Positions 23,870 through 31,847 of a DNA stretch of 64,000 bases are shown one piece after another. The notes under the pieces were generated by a model that saw only the letters and a list, made by a program, of their open reading frames with translations, did no database searches and had not been told where the DNA came from. Position 1 is the stretch's first letter. Every line of letters begins with the position of its first letter. A program made the position numbers and the translations under genes. Source of the DNA: Nocardia rhamnosiphila NBRC 108938 (GTDB taxonomy: Bacteria > Actinomycetota > Actinomycetes > Mycobacteriales > Mycobacteriaceae); contig NZ_JOAJ01000002.1 of NCBI RefSeq assembly GCF_000720425.1, forward strand, positions 496,001 through 560,000, in the 5' to 3' direction.

Positions 23870-24706
23870 TCACGCCCGGGTCGCCACGACGGCGAAGTTC
23901 AGCGGGATCCGCGGCGCCCCGGGCGGCAACGTCCACCCCTGCGGGCACGGCACCAGGCCGGGGAAGGCGGGCCAGTCCATGATCGGCAGTTCCTCGACCG
24001 CCTCGATCCGCAGCCCCGCCCGCAGCAGCGCGCCGACCACCTCGCCCAATCCGTGCCGCCACTCGGACACGGCGTCGTGCGCGATCTGCCCGGCCGAATC
24101 CTCGGTATAGCTGCCCGATTCGATGTAGGTGCGGTGACCGCCGCCGCCCAGATAGTCATCGCTGATCTGCCAGGGTTCGAATTCCATGGATCCGAGGATC
24201 GGATGGTCGTCGCGGATCAGGAACACTCCACCGGGCTCGAGGAGGTCGTGGATCGATCGCGCCCAGTCGTCCAATTCGGGTAGCCACACGATGGTTCCGG
24301 CACTGGTGACGACGAGATCGAACCGGCGGTCCAGCGCCGCCGAGGCGAATCGTGCGTCGCCTTCCACGAAGGTGATCTCGTGGCCGGCGGTCTGCGCGAT
24401 CCGCGCGGCGTGGCTCAGCGAGTTGGGCGAGAAGTCGAGCCCGTGCACGTCGATCGCGCCCAGGCGGGACCAGGAGAGTGTGTCGATGCCGATATGACAC
24501 TGCAGATGCAACAGGGACCGGTCCCGTACCCCCGATTCCGGCAGATGCGCGGACAGCGCCGCCAGATCGTTGCGCACCACCGGGGAGATTCGCCCGGTAT
24601 CGGCCACGAAGGCATCGACGTCATACATCCGCGAACGCCGGTGGACCTCGGCGCGGTCGTCCCAGTTCGCCCGGTTGGCGGCGATCGCCGCGGCCTCGTC
24701 CATCAT
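23870..24706 (-). CDS. Class I SAM-dependent methyltransferase
   Basis: ATG 24706 follows GGAAGGGA; the slightly longer TTG start (24721) overlaps that site and is unlikely. The product has 278 residues. SAM-binding features are LLHLQCHIGIDTLSWSRLGA (motif I, modified from the usual GxGxG to CHIGID), DVHGLDFSPNSLSHA and FVEGDARF, then FDLVVTSAGTIVWLPE. The acceptor is unknown. The gene is divergent from a TetR regulator across an 81-base gap that holds a perfect palindrome, so it is probably under TetR control. Confidence 0.82.
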   Translation of the reverse strand: MMDEAAAIAANRANWDDRAEVHRRSRMYDVDAFVADTGRISPVVRNDLAALSAHLPESGVRDRSLLHLQCHIGIDTLSWSRLGAIDVHGLDFSPNSLSHAARIAQTAGHEITFVEGDARFASAALDRRFDLVVTSAGTIVWLPELDDWARSIHDLLEPGGVFLIRDDHPILGSMEFEPWQISDDYLGGGGHRTYIESGSYTEDSAGQIAHDAVSEWRHGLGEVVGALLRAGLRIEAVEELPIMDWPAFPGLVPCPQGWTLPPGAPRIPLNFAVVATRA

Positions 24707-24742
24707 CGGTCCCTTCCACAAGTCGGTATCGCGAGCGACCGT

Positions 24743-24766
24743 TTTCTATCACACCCGTGATAGAAA
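24743..24766. promoter_or_regulatory. TetR-type operator between methyltransferase and TetR genes
   Basis: TTTCTATCA and TGATAGAAA form perfect 9-bp arms with a 6-base centre, midway between the divergent starts at 24706 and 24788. Such sites commonly let a TetR repressor control itself and its neighbour. Binding is inferred. Confidence 0.7.
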
Positions 24767-24787
24767 CCTGAACCGATTTTCTAGACT

Positions 24788-25372
24788 GTGGCGGTGCCGG
24801 TCCGAGTAGATGCCGAGGCGCGCCGCCGCCATATCGTCGACGCCGCGCTGCGCCTGATCGTGCGCGGCGGTATCGCCGCCGCGACTTTCCGGAAGGTCGC
24901 GGTGGAGGCCGACCTGAACGTGGGGTCGGTCCGGCACTACTTCGCCGACCACGAATCGCTGGTCGTGGCCGTGGCGACCGAAGTCGGCGACCGGATGGGA
25001 CAGCGGCTCACCCGACATCCCGCACCCGGGAACGGGGACCGCGGGGCGGCCCGCCGGCACCTGCTCGCCGTGCTCGCGGAACTGGTACCGCTGGACGAGG
25101 AGCGCCATCGCGAAGCGGTCGTCCTGCTGGAGATCATCGCCGCCTCCCGGCTCGACCCGGCGTTCGGGCCGGTGGTCCGGCAGATGGCCACGGATCTGCG
25201 ACAGGTACTCATCGGCGCGGTGGCCGCCACCGGGACCGCCGACCCGGCCGCTGCCGCCGCGCATCTCGCCGCGCTGGTCTCCGGTCTCTCGCTGGACGCG
25301 GTCACGCCGCACGGGTCCGTCGATCGCGCGACGATTCTCACCGTGCTGGAACGCCACGTAGCGACCCTCTGA
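24788..25372 (+). CDS. TetR-family transcriptional regulator
   Basis: GTG 24788 starts a 194-residue protein. The N-terminal helix-turn-helix is clear: RRHIVDAALRLIVRGGIAAA, then TFRKVAVEADLNVGSVRHYF. The C-terminal ligand domain (residues 60-190) has helices rich in Ala and Leu (RHLLAVLAELVPL, LAALVSGLSLDAV), similar to TetR_C_6-type domains. It most likely represses the divergent methyltransferase gene through the palindrome at 24743-24766. Confidence 0.9.
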   Translation: MAVPVRVDAEARRRHIVDAALRLIVRGGIAAATFRKVAVEADLNVGSVRHYFADHESLVVAVATEVGDRMGQRLTRHPAPGNGDRGAARRHLLAVLAELVPLDEERHREAVVLLEIIAASRLDPAFGPVVRQMATDLRQVLIGAVAATGTADPAAAAAHLAALVSGLSLDAVTPHGSVDRATILTVLERHVATL

Positions 25373-25486
25373 AAACACCGGACGAAGCAGATCGACCGGA
25401 ACCGCCACACAGCCCCTGGAGCAGGGATGACACAGCGGCCGCAGTTCTGTCGCGGGAGGCGGAATTGCCACCCAGCCGATACAGCA

Positions 25487-25508
25487 GTACTGAACTAGTT
25501 CAGCACTA
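25487..25508. promoter_or_regulatory. Palindromic operator upstream of toxin-antitoxin genes
   Basis: CTGAACTAGTTCAG is a perfect 14-bp palindrome, extended to 22 bp with one mismatch pair, ending 15 bases before the antitoxin ATG. Toxin-antitoxin operons are usually repressed by the antitoxin at such sites; here that is inferred. Confidence 0.7.
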
Positions 25509-25523
25509 TGTTAATCTGGATCC

Positions 25524-25991
25524 ATGAGCACGATGAAGAGCCTGCCGTTCAGCGATTTGGTTCGGAAGCAGACATCGGTTTTCCCACTACTCGCCGACGC
25601 CGACGTGCTCTTGGAGCGCCGCGATGCCGAAAACGTCGTGCTGATGCGTGACGAGCGGTATCGCGCCATGGACGGCGCACTCAGGCTCGCCGCCCGGTCG
25701 CTCGGCCTGGTAGCGAAAGCGAACCGGAATTTGGCCGAGGAGGTCCTTGCCGAAGAACTACCCTGGCTACGCTGGCTACCGGCCGAACACCGGCCCGAAG
25801 CAATCGGAGAACTCCTCGACGATCTGCTCGCCGGCGCGGACACCGGGCACTACCTTCCATTCCTCAGGGATCTGATTGCGTGGAAGCACACGGCCGAGAT
25901 CTACACGGACCCGGCGTTGGTGGCGGAGCTGAGCGGTCCGTTCAATACCTCCGAGTTCGTGGAGGTCGACCGGCCGGGCAAGCGCAGATGA
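25524..25991 (+). CDS. Putative type II antitoxin (Phd/YefM-like N-terminus)
   Basis: The 155-residue protein begins STMKSLPFSDLVRKQTSVFP then LLADADVLLERRDAENVVLM, which resembles the DNA-binding N-terminal fold of Phd/YefM antitoxins. The rest is longer than usual for that family and helical (LRLAARSLGLVAKANRNLAE, FLRDLIAWKHTAEIYTDPAL). Its stop overlaps the next start (ATGATC at 25988), the usual arrangement for antitoxin followed by toxin. A palindromic operator precedes it. It should neutralise the downstream protein and repress the operon. Confidence 0.7.
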   Translation: MSTMKSLPFSDLVRKQTSVFPLLADADVLLERRDAENVVLMRDERYRAMDGALRLAARSLGLVAKANRNLAEEVLAEELPWLRWLPAEHRPEAIGELLDDLLAGADTGHYLPFLRDLIAWKHTAEIYTDPALVAELSGPFNTSEFVEVDRPGKRR

Positions 25992-26365
25992 TCCGTCACA
26001 AGCGAGGCGACGAGGTTCCTCGCCCCAAACCGTGGCGGGAACTCCTGCACAACACAGACACGGCACGCGGTTGGTCCGAACTGGAGCGGCAGGCGATCGA
26101 CGCATTGGATCGCGCTTGGGTCGCAATCACCTCCGAACCCCGCAGCGTCCGGAATCCAGGTCGTCAGCACCGATTGAAGGCGACTCTGAGCGCGGTGAAA
26201 ATCGACGGTACCGAAATGGAGCAGTGGCAGTACGAGGTCACCAGCGGGGCGCGGATCTGGTACGCCATCGACGATGAGCAGCGGACATTGTGGGTTACCA
26301 AGGCCGAAACCGGCCATCCGGGGATCACGGACCGCGGAAAAGGCGGCGGCCGCCGCTCCCGGTGA
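25988..26365 (+). CDS. Putative RelE/ParE-like toxin
   Basis: ATG 25988 overlaps the antitoxin stop. The 125-residue basic protein has the pattern of an actinobacterial RelE/ParE-like group: ARGWSELERQAIDALDRAWV, RQHRLKATL, then WQYEVTSGARIWYAIDDEQR and a C-terminal GHPGITDRGKGGGRRSR. RelE toxins cut mRNA at ribosomes and ParE toxins poison gyrase; which applies here cannot be told. Size, basic charge and coupling to the upstream gene support the call. Confidence 0.7.
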   Translation: MIRHKRGDEVPRPKPWRELLHNTDTARGWSELERQAIDALDRAWVAITSEPRSVRNPGRQHRLKATLSAVKIDGTEMEQWQYEVTSGARIWYAIDDEQRTLWVTKAETGHPGITDRGKGGGRRSR

Positions 26366-26411
26366 CCGCGGCCGGTTCCGCGTTGTAGCGCCTGCCGGTC
26401 GCCGTCGAATG

Positions 26412-26446
26412 GCCGGGGCGGAATGGTCCCACCACGCCGCCCCGGC
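26412..26446. terminator. Bidirectional terminator-like hairpin
   Basis: GCCGGGGCGG and CCGCCCCGGC form perfect 10-bp arms with a 15-base loop between the convergent toxin and P450 genes. There is no T-run, as is common in high-GC actinobacteria. Confidence 0.6.
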
Positions 26447-26448
26447 TC

Positions 26449-27648
26449 TCAGAACGTGGCCGGCATACTCTCCCAGCCGCGCACTGTGGAGGTCGGTGAG
26501 AGTTTGGCGTTCGACGCGTCGGCCTCCCACTCCGGGAAGCGTTTCAGTATCTCCTCCAGCGCGATCCGGCCTTCCAACCGCGCCAGTGCCGAACCCATGC
26601 AGAAGTGGGTGCCCACGCTGAAGGCCAGGTGCGGCTTGCTCTCCCGGTGGATATCGAACACGTCGCCGTCGGGGGCGAACTGCCGGTGGTCGCGATTGGC
26701 GGCGCCGATGAGCATCATCATGGCGCTGCCCGCGGGCACCGTCGTGCCGTGGAATTCGATATCCCGGGTCACATAGCGTGCCACGTGCGGCGCGGGGGGT
26801 TCGTAGCGCAGCAGTTCCTCGATGGCGGCGGGGATCAGAGATGGGTTCCGGACGAGTTCGCGCCGCTGGTCGGGGTGTTCGGAGAGGACCTTGCCCGCCC
26901 AGCCGATCAGCCGGGTGGTGGTCTCGTTCCCGGCCCCGGATACGACATTGATGTAGGTGAGGATTTCGGCGCGGGTCAGGTGGCGCAGCGTGCCCGTCTC
27001 GTCCTCGAATTCGACAGTGAGCAACTCGGAAATGATGTCGTCGGACGGGTTCTCGGCCCGCCAGTCGACGTATTTCTCGAACAGTTCACCACTGGCCAGG
27101 CTCTCCGCCGACACCGCCATCGGCTTGCCCTCTTCGGTGCGCATCTGGTCGTTGGCGAAATCCCGGACCGCTTCCTGGTCCTCCTCGGGAATTCCGAGCA
27201 GCATGCCGATGGTCCGCATCGGCATCTGCGCGCCCAGGTCGGCGATGAAATCGATGCGGCCGGTGCCGACCAGCGGATCGAGGCTGCGCCGGCAGAACTC
27301 GCGCACCTTCTCCTCCAGCGCCGCGATCTTGCGCGGCGTGAACATGCGCGACAGCAGTTTGCGGTGCATGGTGTGGACGGGCGGATCCTCGAAGATGAGT
27401 ACACCCGGCGGGATCTCGATATTCGCCTTGATGAGTTCGATGATGGCGCCGCGTGCGGAGCTGAAGGTGTCTTTGTCGATCAGCGCGGCATTGACGTCGG
27501 CGAAGCGGCTCAGCGCGTAGAAATCGTGTGTTTCGTTGTAGTACAGCGGTCTCTCGTCACGGAGCCGTTTGAACATGGGATAAGGGTCGGCGTTCAGCTC
27601 GACATCGTAGGGGTCGTAGTAGACGTCGCTGGGCGCGCTGGTCGTCAC
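26449..27648 (-). CDS. Cytochrome P450
   Basis: The 399-residue protein is a soluble bacterial P450. It has the I-helix oxygen-binding motif AGNETT (239-244), ExxR as EELLR (278-281), and the haem loop FSVGTHFCMG with Cys350 as thiolate ligand. P450s of this kind hydroxylate hydrophobic compounds using electrons from a ferredoxin. It is the last gene of the long minus-strand catabolic run, 34 bases after a second P450 with its own 3Fe-4S ferredoxin. The substrate is inferred to be the same compound family handled by the ring-dehydrogenating enzymes upstream in the run. Confidence 0.93.
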   Translation of the reverse strand: MTTSAPSDVYYDPYDVELNADPYPMFKRLRDERPLYYNETHDFYALSRFADVNAALIDKDTFSSARGAIIELIKANIEIPPGVLIFEDPPVHTMHRKLLSRMFTPRKIAALEEKVREFCRRSLDPLVGTGRIDFIADLGAQMPMRTIGMLLGIPEEDQEAVRDFANDQMRTEEGKPMAVSAESLASGELFEKYVDWRAENPSDDIISELLTVEFEDETGTLRHLTRAEILTYINVVSGAGNETTTRLIGWAGKVLSEHPDQRRELVRNPSLIPAAIEELLRYEPPAPHVARYVTRDIEFHGTTVPAGSAMMMLIGAANRDHRQFAPDGDVFDIHRESKPHLAFSVGTHFCMGSALARLEGRIALEEILKRFPEWEADASNAKLSPTSTVRGWESMPATF

Positions 27649-27682
27649 AGGTCGTCTCCTCTCCGGGAGTTGTGCGGCGTGG

Positions 27683-28936
27683 TCACCACGTCACGGGTAG
27701 GCGGTAGACGCCGAAGGCGAGCTTGTCGTGTTTGAATTCGACGTCTTCGGCCGGAATGGCCAGGCGCATGGCGGGAATCCGCCGCAGCAGGGTTGTGAAG
27801 ACGATCTGCAGTTCCACCCGGGCCAACTGCTGGCCGACGCACTGGTGCGGGCCGAAACCGAAGCCGACGTGGAGGCGGGCCGGGCGGGTCAGATCGAGTT
27901 TGTCGGGCTCCGGGAACTGGGCGGGATCCCAGTTGGCCGGGGCCAGGTCGATGATCACCCCGTCGCCGGCCCTGATCGTCTGCCCGCCGATCTCGATATC
28001 GTCGAGCGCGACCCGGCGCTGACCGTTCTGGATGATGCTCAGATAGCGCAGCAGTTCTTCGACCGCATTCGCCACGACCTTGGGATCGTCGGTATCGCGC
28101 AGCAGGGCGAGCTGCTCGGGGTTCTCGAGCAGGGCGAGAGTGCCGAGCGCGATCATGTTCGCGCTGGTCTCGTGGCCGGCGATGAGTACCCCCGTGCCGA
28201 TCTGGGCCGCCTCCTTCATGGAGATCTCGCCCGCGGTGACACGTTCGGCGAGTTCGGTGACCATATCCTCGGCCGGATTCTCCATCTTGGCCTTGATCAG
28301 ATCGATCAGGTACCGGGCCAGGCCGACCCGGCCTTTGGCCGACTCCTCCTTGGTGGCGTAGCGGGAGACACCGGTGGTCGCGTGCTGCTGGAAGAACTCG
28401 TGATCTTCGTAGGGCACGCCGAGCATTTCGCTGATCACCAGCGACGGCACTGGCAGCGCCAGGGCTTCCACCAGGTCGGCGGGCCGCGGGCCGGCCAGGA
28501 TGGCGTCGATATGGTCGTCGGTGATCTGCTGGATGGCGGGGCGCAGGGCGTCGACGCGTTTGACGGTGAACGGTTTGGTCATCATCCGGCGAAACCGGCT
28601 GTGCTCCTCGCCGTCGGTGTTGAACACCGATTTGGCGCGGTGGTTGACCAGGTCGAGCATGCCCTCGTTCCAGTGCGGAAATCCCGGCTGCGAATCATCG
28701 ACGCTGATCCGGGGATCGGACATGAGCGATTTGAGTTCGGCGTAACCGGTCACCAGCCACGGGGTACTGCCGTCCCAGATGCGCACGCGGCTCAGCGGAC
28801 GGTCGCTGATCAGGCCGAGCACCTCGGGTGGCGGCGCGAACGGGCAGCCGGGCGCCCGGTCCTGTGGATAGGCCAGGATCTCGGCGGGGTCCGGTGCGGC
28901 CTGGATGGGTGTCTCGGCTCCGGAAGAATTCGACAC
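27683..28936 (-). CDS. Cytochrome P450 (CYP105-like)
   Basis: GTG 28936 follows GAGGAG and gives 417 residues; the longer frame upstream lies over the ferredoxin gene. The protein has I-helix AGHETS (253-258), the EELLR helix (293-297), and haem loop FGFGPHQCVGQQLAR with Cys366. Overall it resembles CYP105-type actinobacterial enzymes (FNTDGEEHSRFRRMMTKPFT is a typical substrate-recognition lead-in). It sits two bases after the ferredoxin gene, the usual arrangement for a P450 and its redox partner. It precedes the other P450 gene on the same strand. Confidence 0.93.
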   Translation of the reverse strand: MSNSSGAETPIQAAPDPAEILAYPQDRAPGCPFAPPPEVLGLISDRPLSRVRIWDGSTPWLVTGYAELKSLMSDPRISVDDSQPGFPHWNEGMLDLVNHRAKSVFNTDGEEHSRFRRMMTKPFTVKRVDALRPAIQQITDDHIDAILAGPRPADLVEALALPVPSLVISEMLGVPYEDHEFFQQHATTGVSRYATKEESAKGRVGLARYLIDLIKAKMENPAEDMVTELAERVTAGEISMKEAAQIGTGVLIAGHETSANMIALGTLALLENPEQLALLRDTDDPKVVANAVEELLRYLSIIQNGQRRVALDDIEIGGQTIRAGDGVIIDLAPANWDPAQFPEPDKLDLTRPARLHVGFGFGPHQCVGQQLARVELQIVFTTLLRRIPAMRLAIPAEDVEFKHDKLAFGVYRLPVTW

Positions 28937-28938
28937 TG

Positions 28939-29136
28939 CTACTCCTCGTGGACGTGAATGGCCATGGCGGGGCACACGGCGGCGGCCTCGCGCACCTCGT
29001 CGGCGAGCTCGTCCGGCGGGTTCTCGTCCAGCAGGACGACGATGCCGTCGTCCTCGCGCTGATCGAACACCGCGTCCGCCGCCATCACGCAATGCCCGGC
29101 GGCGATGCATTTCCCTTGTTCGACAGTCACTTTCAT
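28939..29136 (-). CDS. [3Fe-4S]-type ferredoxin
   Basis: ATG 29136 gives 65 residues, a standard size for P450-linked ferredoxins; an in-frame start at 29181 adds 15 residues and is unlikely. The cysteines are C10 and C16 (CIAAGHC, with alanine in the place of the second ligand) and C55 (VCPAMAI). That is the three-ligand [3Fe-4S] pattern. It should carry electrons to the P450 encoded immediately downstream. The matching ferredoxin reductase is not in this operon; the NuoF-like protein at 51,070 is a candidate. Confidence 0.92.
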   Translation of the reverse strand: MKVTVEQGKCIAAGHCVMAADAVFDQREDDGIVVLLDENPPDELADEVREAAAVCPAMAIHVHEE

Positions 29137-29177
29137 GACGTTCTCTTTCTGGTGGTGATGATCGCGACTCGGCCGGC

Positions 29178-30029
29178 TCACGACGATCCCGCCGGGGCGG
29201 AGGCGGAACCGTTGGCCGCCGGGTCGGGTCTGCGGGTGCGCAGCGGCTTACCCGCGGTGGTGCCGCCGTCGACGGTCAGGACCGTCCCGGTGAGATAGCG
29301 GGACCGGTCGCCGGCGAAGTAGACGGCCGCTTCGGCGACGTCCTCGGGCGTGCCTTCACGGGGCAGGGGGCGGTCCTGGTTCATCATCTCCCGCATGGCC
29401 CGCGTCATCCGCTCCGCCTTTTCCGGCGACATGGTGGTGGAGGCCTTGGCAAGCAGATCGGTGGGGATGTTGCCGGGGGCGAGACAGTTGACCCGGATGT
29501 CGTACTGCGCGAGTTCGATCGCCGCGGATTTCGTGAAATGGATGACCGCCGCTTTGGAGGCACGGTAGGTCATCACCCCGCCGCCGGCCTGCACCCCGCC
29601 CACCGAGGACAGGTTGATGATCGAGCCGCCGCCGTGCTCGGACATGTGCCGGGCGGCCAGCCGGGTTCCCGCCATGACGCCGAGCACGTTGACCGACATC
29701 ACCCGATGGAAATCGGCGAAATCGTCGTGCAGGATGCTGCGGTGCATCGTCCCGGAGATCCCGGCGTTGTTGCACATGATGTCCAGGCCGCCGAAGCGTT
29801 CCACCGCGCACTCGACGAGTGCGGCGAGCTGCTCGGGGTCCCCGACATCGGTGGCCCGGAACAGCGCGCCCGCGCCACAGCGCCGGGCCACAGCGGCGCC
29901 GCGCTCGGCGTCGAGATCACCCACCACCACCCGGGCCCCTTCGGCCACGAACCGCTCGACCATGGCGCTGCCCAGCCCGGTCGCGCCACCGGTCACCACC
30001 GCGACCTTGCCCGCCAACTCATTGCCCAT
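29178..30029 (-). CDS. SDR oxidoreductase
   Basis: ATG 30029 lies behind GAGAGGAA and gives 283 residues. The SDR features are complete: TGGATGLG cofactor loop (about 14-21), NNAG at about 88-91, serine in INLSSVGG, and YRASKAA as YxxxK. The C-terminal tail after TVDGGTTAGKPL is basic and unrelated. An in-frame ATG at 30095 overlaps the stop of the hydrolase upstream (ATGA) and would add 22 residues, so translation could begin there through coupling. It acts as an NAD(P)-dependent alcohol/ketone oxidoreductase in the P450-containing operon. Confidence 0.88.
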   Translation of the reverse strand: MGNELAGKVAVVTGGATGLGSAMVERFVAEGARVVVGDLDAERGAAVARRCGAGALFRATDVGDPEQLAALVECAVERFGGLDIMCNNAGISGTMHRSILHDDFADFHRVMSVNVLGVMAGTRLAARHMSEHGGGSIINLSSVGGVQAGGGVMTYRASKAAVIHFTKSAAIELAQYDIRVNCLAPGNIPTDLLAKASTTMSPEKAERMTRAMREMMNQDRPLPREGTPEDVAEAAVYFAGDRSRYLTGTVLTVDGGTTAGKPLRTRRPDPAANGSASAPAGSS

Positions 30030-30091
30030 GCCCTGAATTCCTCTCGTCACGACTTCCGTAGCCCCCGTGGGTCCCGCGCGGAACCTGCGAT

Positions 30092-31225
30092 TCATCCGCT
30101 GCGCGGGTAGCCGGAGGCCGGGGACTGCCGGTCCAGGAAGTCCAGTAGCAACGTGTTGACCGCTTCGGGTCGTTCCAGCTGTGGGCAGTGCCCGGCCCCG
30201 TCGACGACGGCCGAACGGGCGTCCGGGATACGGGCCGCGAGTTCGGCGGCCCAGCCCGGGGGCAGGAGTTTGTCGGCGCCGCCTTCGACCACCAGGGTCG
30301 GGACCCGGATCCGCTCGAACGGGCGGTCCCCCGGGCCGGGCGGCGGCGGGGCATCGGGACGCCGGAACCGCGCGGCCGCGATCGCCTCCCACGCGCCGGG
30401 GGCGGTCGCCGAGTCGAATCGGCGGCGCACATAGTCCTCGTCGGCCGGGTAGGCGGGCGAGGCGAACAGCGCGGTGACGATCCGGCGCATGGCGGGCAGG
30501 GTGGCGTCGAAATCGTAGAGGGCCTGCATATGCTCGCCGGCCCGGATCTGCCCGCCGCCGCAGATGGTCACCATGGCCCGCACCGGCAGCACCGGATGAT
30601 CGGCGGTGGTATCGGCCAGCAGATTCACCGCGCCCATCGAATTGCCCACGAAAAACGCGGATTCGATGCCGAGCAGCGCGCAGAACCGGGCGAGGTGCCG
30701 GATACGCAGCCCCCGGCCGTCGGTGAAATCGACGACCTTGGCCGATTCACCGAAGCCGAGCATATCGGGCGCGAAGACGTGGTAACGCTGAGCGAGCGCG
30801 GAAATGGTTTCTTCCCAGCCTATTTCGGCGCTCGCCCCGAACTCGCCCCCGTGCAGCAGGACGACCGGTTCGCCCGCGCCCGCCTCCAGGAAATGGGTGT
30901 GTAGTCCGTCCACCACGAGTGTGCGGTGCATGTAACCACTCGTGCTGTGCCGATCCAGGACGCCCGCGGGCCCTGAACCGCCACGCTCCGCTTCCGGCCC
31001 CTGAACCGATTCGCTTGTGCTGTGTCCACCGAGGACGACCGAGGACTCTCCGTGGTTTCGCCTTGCCGGCTCCCTCGTGCTCTCACCCCGTACCACCGAG
31101 GATCCGCCACGGCCGCGCTCCGCGGGCGCCTGCCTATCCGACCCGCTCGTGCTGCGTCCTTCCAGCACGACCCGGGTCCCTCCGAGGTCGCGCTCCCCGG
31201 CCGATTCCCGGTCCGAGTCGCTCAT
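30092..31225 (-). CDS. Alpha/beta hydrolase with repeat-rich N-terminal extension
   Basis: ATG 31225 overlaps the stop of the upstream reductase (ATGA), so translation of the whole 377-residue frame is likely. Residues 99-377 are an ordinary alpha/beta hydrolase: VVLLHGGEFG oxyanion region, FFVGNSMGAVN with the nucleophilic serine, and GAGHCPQLE with the catalytic histidine, as in meta-cleavage product hydrolases. Residues 1-98 are disordered and consist of four degenerate repeats with a core like SSVVLGGHSTSES. If translation began at Met99 (30931) the ribosome site would be poor. The hydrolase would cleave a C-C or ester bond of a ring-opened or acyl intermediate. The extension is unusual and unexplained. 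Confidence 0.8.
   Translation of the reverse strand: MSDSDRESAGERDLGGTRVVLEGRSTSGSDRQAPAERGRGGSSVVRGESTREPARRNHGESSVVLGGHSTSESVQGPEAERGGSGPAGVLDRHSTSGYMHRTLVVDGLHTHFLEAGAGEPVVLLHGGEFGASAEIGWEETISALAQRYHVFAPDMLGFGESAKVVDFTDGRGLRIRHLARFCALLGIESAFFVGNSMGAVNLLADTTADHPVLPVRAMVTICGGGQIRAGEHMQALYDFDATLPAMRRIVTALFASPAYPADEDYVRRRFDSATAPGAWEAIAAARFRRPDAPPPPGPGDRPFERIRVPTLVVEGGADKLLPPGWAAELAARIPDARSAVVDGAGHCPQLERPEAVNTLLLDFLDRQSPASGYPRSG
30934..31222 (-). repeat. Four in-frame coding repeats (19-27 codons) in hydrolase N-terminus
   Basis: The coding text of residues 2-98 divides into four units with consensus AERxxGG, (S/T)xVVLxG, xSTSG. Lengths are about 27, 25, 19 and 25 codons. At DNA level, cores such as GGACGCAGCACGAGC and GGACACAGCACAAGC repeat. 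All length changes are multiples of three, so the frame into the hydrolase is kept. Confidence 0.7.
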
Positions 31226-31836
31226 ACGGTGCCGCCGATCGCCCTGGCGCTGGTGAGCACCTGCGCGGCCAGCAGCTCGAGCTGACCGCGTACCCCGGGG
31301 TCGGCCAAGGCCCCGGTGTCGTCCCAGATCTTGTCCGCCGAATTGATCGCCACCCCGATGGGTGTGGGCCAGGCGCGCAACGCGTGACCGATACCGCGCA
31401 GCTGGCCGAGGGTGCCGACCGCGGCCTGCCAGCCGTAGGCGCAGGTGATACAGCCCCAGGGTTTGTTGTCCAGGTAGACCGTGGGATCGGTCCGCATATC
31501 CTCCACATAGTCCAGCGCGTTCTTCACCAGACCGGAGATGGCGCCGTGGTAGCCGGGCGATCCGACGATCACCGCGTCGGCGGCGCGCAGTGCCTCCACC
31601 AGTGCGATCGCCTGCGGGGTGCGGGCGGGATCGTGCGGGTTGTACATGGGCAGATTGATATCCGCGCCGCTGAACAGCGCCGTGCGGCCGCCACGCCGCT
31701 CGACCTCGTCCAGGCAGTGCCGGAGGGCGCGCTCGGTCGAGGAATTCGCCCGCAGCGTCCCGCCGAGGCCCACCACGAACGGCCGTGTCGCGGCGCCGAG
31801 TTCTGTGCGATCCACCATTGTGCTTCCCACGGACAT
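31222..31836 (-). CDS. NADPH-dependent FMN reductase family protein
   Basis: ATG 31836 follows AGGAGGG and gives 204 residues of flavodoxin-like fold: GLGGTLRANSSTERAL (FMN phosphate loop), then ADAVIVGSPGYHGAISGLVK with the SPGYHG motif that cradles the isoalloxazine, and NKPWGCITCAYGWQAA. Such enzymes reduce FMN with NAD(P)H and can supply reduced flavin to a two-component monooxygenase. An LLM-class enzyme upstream in the same run is a natural partner. Its stop overlaps the hydrolase start. Confidence 0.88.
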   Translation of the reverse strand: MSVGSTMVDRTELGAATRPFVVGLGGTLRANSSTERALRHCLDEVERRGGRTALFSGADINLPMYNPHDPARTPQAIALVEALRAADAVIVGSPGYHGAISGLVKNALDYVEDMRTDPTVYLDNKPWGCITCAYGWQAAVGTLGQLRGIGHALRAWPTPIGVAINSADKIWDDTGALADPGVRGQLELLAAQVLTSARAIGGTV

Positions 31837-31847
31837 GACCGGCCCTC

